From the NCBI GenBank assembly GCA_016213325.1, contig JACRAY010000024.1:248001-312000 (forward strand): a stretch of 64,000 bases of DNA, given 5' to 3'. The position numbers were made by a program, and so were the translations under genes. Shown one piece after another: positions 54,901-62,400 of the stretch (position 1 is the first letter of the stretch; each line of letters starts with the position of its first letter). The notes beneath the pieces were generated by a model that was given only the letters and a program-made list of their open reading frames with translations, was not told the origin of the DNA and ran no database searches. The stretch comes from Burkholderiales bacterium. Lineage in GTDB: Bacteria > Pseudomonadota > Gammaproteobacteria > Burkholderiales > Burkholderiaceae_C.

Positions 54901-56454
54901 AGCCTCGCCAACCCGTCCACGGCACCCGCAGCCATGGCGGGCACGCTGGCCGTGCGGCAGGCCGATGGCCATTCGGTGGCAAGCTGGCCGCTCTCGATCA
55001 CCGTGGCCGGCAGCAGCAGCCATGCGGGCAACCAGACCTACACGGCAGGGGAGAACCCGCAAACGCTCACCGTGGTGCTGTCGCAGCAAGTGGGCACGAG
55101 CACCGTGGTGCTTGGAACCACCACCTTTGTCGTGACCGATCCGCCGGTGCCTCTCGCAGTCACTGCGAACCAGACGGCGCGCGCGCGGATCCTGGTGCTG
55201 GTGTCCTGCCCGGTGGGCAGCCCGCCGCAGGATGACGCGGCCTGTGTCGCGCAGCGCAGCAGCGCCATCCTGTCGTACTTTGCCAGCCTGGGGGCAAGCG
55301 CCACGGTGGTGGCCAGCGCGCAGGACTTCATCGCCCTGCTGCGCTGCGGCACGTACAACACCTACTGGATCTCCGGCGGTGCGGCCAAGCTCGCCGCCGC
55401 GGAAGTTGGCGAACTGCGCCAGACCGTGTATCGCGGCGACGCACTGTGGATGGACGGCGTGCACGATTCGCGCAACCAGTTGTTGCACGACGTGGCCGGG
55501 GTTCGGGAGACCGGCAAGCTGCCCCAGGATAACCAGGTGATTCAGCTGGCAGAAGGTGGCCTGTTCGCAGCCGGCCCGCTTGCCACGCTGGGCCAGCCGA
55601 CCACCTTCGAGCTGGCGGGCGGTGCCGCGCAGGCGCTCTTCTCACAACTGCCGGGCAACCAGTCGCCAGCACCTGCCTTGGTGAGCAACGCATTCGGCCA
55701 GGGCCGCAGCCTGTTGTTTGCCTTCGACCTGGCCGGCATGATCGCGCTGGATGCAAGTGCTGCTGATGCGCCGCTGCGCGGCCTTGCGGGCGCTGCGATC
55801 GCGCATGCGGTCAGTGAAAGCGCACCCCTGACCCTGGGTGACCTTTCCACGGTGCACGCCAGTGTCACCAACCAGGGCAGCCGCACGGTGAGCCTGAGTG
55901 TGACTGCGACTCTTCCGGCCGGCCTGGCGCCGCTCCAAGCCAGCGGTGTGCCGCAGCTCACGCCAAACGCCGACGGCAGCACCGCCGCGGTGTGGACTTT
56001 CAGCCTGACAGGCGGCGCCACCGCAGGCATCGAATGGCTGGTGCGTGCCGATGCGGCGCGCGGCTACAGCGTGCCGATTCAGGTGCACAGCCTGCCGGCA
56101 GCAGGCGGCACGGCCGCGCCGCGCCTGCGCGAGAGCACCAGCGCGAGCCTGGAGGTGCTGGATGCAGCCGCACTGCTGCACGGGGCGCTGTCGGCGACAC
56201 AGGCGCTCGAGCCCAGCGACCCACAAGACAAGATCAAGCGCACCAAGGCGCTCGATGCGGTGATGCAGGCTCTCGGCTTGCACAGCCAAGGCCAGTACGA
56301 AGCGGCGCTGGCCAATTGGATGGAGGCGGCATCCGAGCTGGAGAAGATTGGGTCGGCCGACACGAGCGCAGCTCGCCTGGCGGTGGCGCTGGCCATCGAA
56401 GCGAGCAGCGATGCGCTGTGCTTCCAGCGCTGCGGCAATGCGAGCTGCCAGTAG
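48997..56454 (+). CDS. Giant secreted multidomain protein: toroid repeats, CxxCH, beta-propeller, Ig-like domains
   Basis: A 2485-residue exported protein (signal peptide LWRASVLSLALAGTALVFGA). Approximate domain order follows. 45-295: alpha/alpha-toroid repeats of squalene-cyclase/prenyltransferase type (FLLSQQGADGSWQGDTFATA). 305-560: three carboxypeptidase-regulatory/Cna-B-like modules. 565-815: CARDB-like strands. 835-985: toroid segment with a haem-c-type motif C864-F-A-C-H868. 1002-1245: NHL/SMP-30-like beta-propeller. 1247-1412: toroid repeats again. 1424-2050: Ig-like modules including a choice-of-anchor-D-like one. 2062-2268: a Rossmann/flavodoxin-like region (ARILVLVSCP). Then a DUF11-like module and a helical C-terminus. 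GGAGGA lies 6 bases before ATG 48997. No catalytic assignment is possible. Confidence 0.85.
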   Translation: MSKGDCQSVSAGVRAVALMARLWRASVLSLALAGTALVFGAPADLVRGLAWLQAQVLSDGGLAAGAGSASLKQSQCETAATLLKLAGNSSRVATLLSAIQPTGTGDPTESVACWQHLRQQLGQDILGADLESRRIAQQGYGAYDGFAVSSAGDTGWALSARLQNLSATEKGTLLAWLQSTQAADGSFATANQADLLATAIILRGLKDEAPRNSAAAAIGAKAAQWLLGRRNAQGNWLGDVAITSVVFEAVHPYTGTDPAIASGVEAFLLSQQGADGSWQGDTFATAVALRALALVPVAPVDPTLAFSATVKGVATLASSGQPLAGVSITAQPSTGPARSAVTDAQGSYILQGIPPGNVGLTASLAGYQTVAGQVALASGAVAVFSPAMFAPGETPATGARVKGTVKASGSNAPLAGVVVQVAGASNVSAQTDAQGSFDVAVAAGSNMVSFSLAGYLTQDRQVLSTNGSIADVGSVLMRTARLTSTLRGVVTDLAGQPVAGAIVRAGAAQALTNGGGAYALTEIGELQFSARASASGYVTREVAFNLAQPGDLVQDFTLPAASADFVDIAQLVLSVQSAGLRQDVTATAVLSNPSSQPASAVATAVVANPDGKRIANLAATDALGNLLGAVALAPGQQRTVHFKWNTGAYAPGSYRITARAQLPGSVLIDKPDGVILASIGTELGIQAGASFIGSLTANPPVLRARADTPVKLSAVVRNDGNVTLPAQGWRVAIIDAGSGETAHTQTLGSAELRVAQVRDLVFADWTPAGTGNFRLELTAPSTPGPLATTTLYVGAASSATFSVDKSWVPAGTQSVRGTIDVTGPGAAGGAVGDPLEPLVRKAITNAVRTVDALAYQRHLTDLPCFACHVQTQAVVGGETSLRYVQPLEPLKRTVLLNSITHAVRGDGSILHNDLFHGHTNTMLGLWAATQWHDSKAVALSNRKMADWLMAQQDPGGTWSSINDAGWWGGSQAPQVGLTVGSLRALRASMQRDGAPPNPVVTRVPVDGLPSGEMRFDAGPDGTLYIAHVEANQVLRIRPGASTAEVLVANIPSVRGVRVLPDGRLAIAAISGIYLRDAAGTVSRISTQFAWDVQPYGDGRLLVTDGNWTLYSMDYNGNLVELMNVADSLGALVRATVVQPDGTLLVTTYNRYGRNPNVLQYSPTGQLLSAPVPIAYGSPYETRPYGDGHLVSTGRGLFLYDKNWVGQSLVFDYENAQQVRGHVQMPDGRLLVNMRGEIYELKFQPMDAAAFQARMNASVEKSAAWLKAASAAASPNNVDMAFRLIGLGNAKAYYAGTPRASEFDSLMQSVGSTLRSRQRASGGWVWCEAAAGACKAASVEPDAMVTAIVGFALDYLDPSKSSPEVRKAVQYLLEAQLEDGTWKTELATGQVMGTAWVEIWLPVALARLGTIEAALELTLPANVVMSNPDIAPSASSTAADGSTTYRWDKIDVTESPRQVNFNLVLQDMQVDEVRAVASSANLVFANTFVEGTVSAPIEIPKVAVGTNLTQTVGTGKPVYTELEQVVFTATIFNGGDQVRDALVRFTVLDSAGRVTDVLPQAAAIGVPASGSNTLQAVWPVTGVLSGSYQVKAELLSPAGTLYATSMATFTVTASTTQPSSARINADRLSYNAAQDVLLTARVANLTSNVLQENLRVVTTVAGPTGQVIYSRTESVEQLAAGLQRQWGYTLPASGLAVGSHTASVELLDAQDRVLSQGSASFTVQGVDQTGVGLAGQMQAPATALTGQTFEVTLTATHQGNAPLPSVPVTIRIVDPQAGVVLASTTQTFADWVQGTAQSMTYSWTAQGLDGQVVVAMATALVAGREVLLGQASVRLVGIPLLRGQPALASFAPIYPGESAQQTITVTSVGTRNAAELVVSLAGAAPSQYVVTGGTCMGLTTLAINASCTLIVSYRPQVPGTHAGELRVASAGASPLVVPLSGDARPVVFAASVSAGAAEVEAGQAVALNYSLANPSTAPAAMAGTLAVRQADGHSVASWPLSITVAGSSSHAGNQTYTAGENPQTLTVVLSQQVGTSTVVLGTTTFVVTDPPVPLAVTANQTARARILVLVSCPVGSPPQDDAACVAQRSSAILSYFASLGASATVVASAQDFIALLRCGTYNTYWISGGAAKLAAAEVGELRQTVYRGDALWMDGVHDSRNQLLHDVAGVRETGKLPQDNQVIQLAEGGLFAAGPLATLGQPTTFELAGGAAQALFSQLPGNQSPAPALVSNAFGQGRSLLFAFDLAGMIALDASAADAPLRGLAGAAIAHAVSESAPLTLGDLSTVHASVTNQGSRTVSLSVTATLPAGLAPLQASGVPQLTPNADGSTAAVWTFSLTGGATAGIEWLVRADAARGYSVPIQVHSLPAAGGTAAPRLRESTSASLEVLDAAALLHGALSATQALEPSDPQDKIKRTKALDAVMQALGLHSQGQYEAALANWMEAASELEKIGSADTSAARLAVALAIEASSDALCFQRCGNASCQ

Positions 56455-56475
56455 GCGCGAGGGAGGAGGAAGAAA

Positions 56476-59400
56476 ATGAATATGAGCCAGACCTTCACGC
56501 GTGCCGCTGTCGCTGCGCTGCTGTTCGTCGCCGCCGGGTTCACCTACGCGCAAGGAGGCTCACAGGCCGCGCAGTCCGAGCACAAGGTGCGCGGCCTGGT
56601 CAGCGGCCTCATGCAATCCTCTTCAGGCAATGCCAATCTGCGCGCTGCGAAAGTGCAGGAGCTGAAGACACAGTTGGCGACGCACAAGTCCCGAATTGCC
56701 AACGCCCGGGCCGAGCTCATGGCCCAGCGTGCACAGCTCGAAGCGCGGACCCTGCCGTCGGAGATCGGTGCGCGGCAGAGCCAAGTGGAGGCCGAGTTCG
56801 ACCGTCGCGCGACTCAGTTCGACGCTGCAGCAAATGCCTGGCTGGGCGATCCGTCCGATGCAAACCTGCAGAAGCTCGACACGTTCCTGAAGCAATACGC
56901 TGGGGCCGGGGCGAGCCTGCCGGCCCTGCCCAAGGTGCTGCCCTGGGGCGCGAAGCCCCAGCTTCGCTTGCCTGCCGAAACGCGCACAGCGTTGTTTCGC
57001 ACACTGGCGCGCGACCAGCGCGTGCACCTGGCACAGGCTGGGCCCCTCACTACGGTGGGTGGGGTCCGGTTCACTACGCTGCCCGAAGCCGGCGTAGCTC
57101 CCCAGGATGCCGACCTGGCGGAATCCCCGGAAGTCCGGCTGTCGCCGGCGATACGGGCGAAGGCCGAAGTGCTGGGGCACAACCCCGTAAACATCCTCAA
57201 CTGGGTCCGGGCGAATGTCCAGTTCGTTCCCGGTTGGGGTGCCGTGCAAGACGCGGATGCCACGCTGCGAACCTTGCGCGGCAATGCGGTGGACATTGCG
57301 TCGCTGACCATCGCCATGCTCCGGGCATCAGGAATCCCGGCGCGCTACCAGTTCGGCACCGTGGACGTGCCACTGTCGGTGGCGGGCAACTGGCTGGGTG
57401 GGGTGAGCCGTCCGGAGGCCATTCTCGGTCTTCTGCAGCAAGGCGGCATTGCTTCGCGGGGACTCGAAGCAGGCGGCCTGATCAAGACCATCCGCATGGA
57501 GCACGCGTGGGCGCTTGCCTACGTGAACTGGGCGCCGAGCCGGGGCGCGCGCGCGGGCGGGTCGGCGCTGGTGCCACCGCAGCACCCGAATCCCAACGCA
57601 CACCTGAACGCCTGGGTCCCGTTGGACGGGGCTTTCAAGCAGCACCGGCTGGCCGCGGGGGCCGACTTCTCGGAAGTCGCGCCGTTCAATGCCGCTGGAG
57701 TCTTCGACACGGCGAAGCAGGGCGCCACATGCTCTGCGTTGTCCGCCCGGCAACTCAATCATGCCGGACTGGCTGCGCACTATGCCCAGTTCAAGGCGCT
57801 GGCGAACCAGCACTTGGGCAACGGCGATCCGCTCGTGGGTACGGTGTTGGGCGGCAGCGTCATCGAAGCGGCTAACCAGCCCTTGCTTGCCGGAACGCTC
57901 GCGGTTCCTACCGTGGTGGCGAACGTGGCAACAACGCAGGTCACGCCTGCACTGCGCTGGCAGATGCAGCTCACGCTGCATCAAGGCACCCAGCAGGTCC
58001 TGGCGTTCGAGCGTGACCTGCCACAGTTGGATGGGCAGACGGTCAGCCTGCACTTCGTTGCTGAAACGCCGGCCGACGCCGACATGCTGGCGGCTTTGCT
58101 GCGCCCGCAGTCGGGCGGTGACTCGTTGACGGGCCTGCCGGCTCGCATTGCCGCCTACCTGGTAAGGCTCCAGGCCCAGCTTCGCGTCAATGGGCAGACC
58201 GTGGCGCAAGGTGGCAGCTTCACGTTGGGCCAACCGCTCGTGCTGCGCAGCCTCCAGCAGGACCCGCACGGTGCGTCCGTGGCCGCGGATTCGGTCATCG
58301 TGGCGGGAGAGACGCACGTATGGGCCGTGCAGGGATATGCGCAGGCGGCGTCCGACGCCAGCGCCGCGGCTCAACGCCTGGTTGCGCTGCGCCAGTCGCT
58401 GCTGGCGCCCGCCCTGCCCACTGGAGAAAGCCAGGCCACGGAATTGCTGTCGGGGGTCGCAAAGGCCTACCAATCCATCCTCGACGCACGCGCCCGCTTG
58501 TACCAGCGAGTGGCGGGCGTGGTGGAGGCTCGCCAGCCCAGTGTGGCGCGTGCGTCCTCGCGGCTGGCGGCCCAGGAGGTGTTCGGCCTCGTCACGCACG
58601 TGGAAGCGGCCGGCGTCGGATTGCACATTGACCGGTTGGAATCTGCCGTCGGCTCGCGCACTGCAAGCAACGCTGTGGGGTATGACCGCCAGTCCCTCGA
58701 ACGCGCCAGCACAGCCGCGCACCATGTGCTGGACCGGCTGTTCGGCCCAGGCACGCAGTCGGCGTTATCTGGTCTGGCGGCCGCTGCCCAATCGCAGACT
58801 GTCTGGCGCGTAGATGCTGCGACACTGGCCGAAGTGCTCGCAGCGGTCGATCCGGAAGCATCGTCGTCGCGCCAGCAGGTGGGACACGCGGCGGCGAGCG
58901 GCATGCAGGCACTGCTTCCACAGTCCGCAGTCGACCTGGGCGGCTTGCCGATGGATCCGCTGGTCGTGCTCGATGCGGCTTCGGGCACGTCCGCCTATAC
59001 GACCAGCTCGCGCGGGGCACCGGTCGTGCGGCTGACAGCGCAGCGTTCGGGACTGGCTGGCTGGCTTGGGCTGGCGGACGCCGGTGCGAGCAAGGCGCTG
59101 CTGGCGGCGCCGCTCGAGGCTGCCGTGGGCCAGTTGAATACGGCGCAGGCGCTATCGGGCGACATCGATGCCGTACGCTGGCAGGCGTTTGCCGGACAGG
59201 CCGACGTCGTCGACGCACTGTATGCAAGCCGCATCGGCGCAGTCGCATCCACGGCCGACGCGTGCGACTGGCTGGTCTCGATCATGGCGAGCCAGTTGGG
59301 CGTCGGGCTGCCTGCCGGTGCGCTGGCCAACCAGCCACCGGTCATCGTCAGCGCGCCGGTCGCCACTGCGGTTGCCGGAAGCCCCTATAGCTACGTCGTA

Positions 59401-62400
59401 CAGGCTACCGACGCAGACGGTGAAACGCTGGCCTACGCACTGGGTTCTGCTCCCACCGGCATGACCATCGGCAATGCAGGCGCAGTCCACTGGGCCGAGC
59501 CGGTTGCTGGGGAGTATCCCGTGACGGTGCGCGTGAGCGACGGCAAAGCGGTGGCCGAGCAGAGCTGGCAACTGCGGGTGAGTGCGCCCGGGCCGCTGAG
59601 CCTGCAGCTGGCCCTGAGTCCGGGCATCGCCAACTCGGGCGAGACTGTCACGCTGGTAGCAGCCGCGTCGTCTGCCAACGGCGTCATCACTCGCTCGGCG
59701 AGCATTGCGGGCGTGCCGCTGGCGCTGGACCCGCAGGGCGTCGCCACCTTCGCTGCCCCAGCCGCGGGAGCCCACCCCATCGTGGTCACCGCCAGTGACG
59801 GCCGCAGCAGTGTCACGCGCGAGGTCATCCTCACCGTACGCGACCCCTCCCACACGCAAGCGCCGCAGGCCGAGATCAGCGAACCGGCCCTTGGCGCCGA
59901 GCTGCGCGGCACGGTCGCCATCCGCGGCAGCGCGACCGATGCGCGCCTTGCCTACTACCAGTTGCTGCTGCGCCGCGCCGGCGACCCCGACACCGCCTGG
60001 CAGGAAATCGGCCGCGGCCTGTCGCCGGTGACGGCCGGTGAGCTGGGACAGCTGGACACCAGCCGCTACGCCAGCGGCGCTTGGCAGATCGGCCTGCGCG
60101 TGGTGGACGTGAACGGCTCCCAAAGCAACGCCAGCGTCACACTCGAATTCGTCGGCAACCTGAAGCTGGGCCAGTTCCGCCTGAGCTTTGCCGACATCCG
60201 CGCCGAAGCACCCGGCTTCCCGCTGCTGCTCACGCGCACTTATGACAGCACGAAGAAAGACGTGCCGGGCGACTTCGGTTTCGGCTGGAGCGCCAGCGCG
60301 CAGGACCTGTCGGTACGCAAGAACATGGTGTTCGGGCTGGCCTGGCGCGCCGACATCGTGCAGGGCTTCCAGAACTGCCTGAAGCCCACGGGCAAGCGCC
60401 GCATCAGCATCACGCTGCCCGATGGCGGGCTGTACCGGTTCGATGCGCGCAATGAGCCCGAATGCGCCACCGGCGTGCCGCCGGTGAACATTGTGTTCAC
60501 CCCGGTGGCCGCACCCACGGGCGGTGCCGGCGGGCGCAGCGCGCGCACGGCGCAGCTGCAAGTGGTGATGGACGCGAGCGTGCTGGCGCAAGGCGGCCAG
60601 CTCATCGACGGCGCCAGCGGCGAGCCGTGGAACCCGCGGGAGTTCGTGCTCACCACCGAAGAGGGCTTCAAGTACCAGCTGAAAGAAGGCGTGGGCGTGC
60701 TGGCGGTGACCGACCCGTACGGCAACACGGTGAGCTACGGCGCGGCCGGCTACCAGCACTCGGCCAACCTGGCCGTCACGCTCACGCGCGACGCGCAGGG
60801 CCGCATCACGCGCGCCACCGACCCGGCCGGCCAGAGCCTGACTTACTCGTACAACGCGCAAGGCGAGCTCGAATCGGTCACCGACCGCGCGGGCCAGGTC
60901 ACGCGCTTCGGCTACGCCACGGTAGCCGGCACGCACGGTGCGGCAGCCAGCGGCAACGCGGACCAGCAGCACCTGCTGGCCAGCATCACCGACCCGCGCG
61001 GCCAGCAGGTCATGGCCAACCAGTTCGACAGCCTGGGGCGCCTGACCGCCACCACCGACGCACTGGGACAGGCGGCCACCCAGCAGTTCGATGTGGCCAA
61101 CAACACCCAGACCGTCACCGACCGGCGCGGCAATCGCACCGTCCACACGTTCGATGCGGACGGCAACATCACGCGCAGCGTCAATGCGCTGGGGCAGGCC
61201 ACCAGCTACACCTACGACGCCAACGGCAACGAAACCAGCGTCACCAACGCGCTGGGCCACAAGACCGAACGCACCTTCGATGCGGCCACCGGCAAGCAGC
61301 TGAATGAGACCAACCCGCTGGGCCACACCACGCAGACGGCCTACCCGGCTGCGGGCTTCGACTGGCAGCGGACCAACCCGGTGAGCTCCACCGATGCGCG
61401 CGGCAACACCACCACCTTCGCTTACCTACAGGGCCAGGAACTGCAGCCGGGTGCCATCCCGCGGTACATCGACGAGCCGTTGGGTAGGCGCACCGGCGTG
61501 AACATCGACCTGAAGGGCCAGTTGATCAACTTGGAGCTTCCCGGCGAAGCGCTCAGCTACGGCAACGACAGCCAAGGCAGGAGAACTTCGGAGAAGAACG
61601 CGCTGGGCGAGGAAGTGACGTACGGCTTTGACGCCAACGGCAACGAAACCAGCCGCACGGTCAGGCGCACGGTCAACGGCGTGGTGGTGCAGGAAACCAC
61701 CAGCCGCCAATTCGACAGCGAGAACCGCCTGGTGTCGGAGACCGACGCGCGCGGCGGCAAGCGCACCCTCACGTACAACGCCGCCGGCAAGCTGCAAACC
61801 CAGATCGACAGCCTGGGGCGCACCACCCGCTACACGTACGACGCCAATGCGCGGCTGGTACGCACCGACTACCCGGACGGCACGAACGAGCAGATCGGCT
61901 ACGACGCCGAAGGCAACGACACCAGCCGCACCGACCGGCAAGGGCGCGTCACGCGGATGGAATACGACCCGCTCAACCGGCTCACCAGGACCGTCCATCC
62001 GGACGGCAGCAGCGAACAGACGGACTACGACGCGGCCGGACGGGTCGAGCGCACAAGCGACCGCAAAGGCAAGGCCACCACCTACGAATACGATGATGCG
62101 GGCCGGCAGACCGCCAGCGTGGACGCCACCGGCCGGCGCACGGAGCAGACCTTCGACGAGAACGGCAACCGCACCAGCGTGACGGTGGCGGGCCTGACCA
62201 CCCGCTTCGACCACGACGCGCTCAACCGGCTGGTGCTCACGACCTGGCCGGACGGCAGCACCCACAGCATCGCCTACCGACCAGACAACCGCAAGCAAAG
62301 CGAAACCGATGCGCGCGGGGTAACAACCACCTACGGATACGACCTGGCGGGACGCCTGGTCAGCGTGAGCCAGAGCGGCGTGGCCGGCAGCACCACGTAC

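Noticed and set aside
52582..55488. Very long open frame (968 codons) on the - strand
   Set aside because: It is antisense to the giant secreted protein, lacks recognisable domains and is rich in Arg, Gln, Ala and His, as expected from the complement of a GC-rich gene.
59152..61326. Long - strand frame (724 codons) opposite the RHS gene
   Set aside because: Its repetitive pattern mirrors the complementary RHS codons; no ribosome-binding site or domain supports it.
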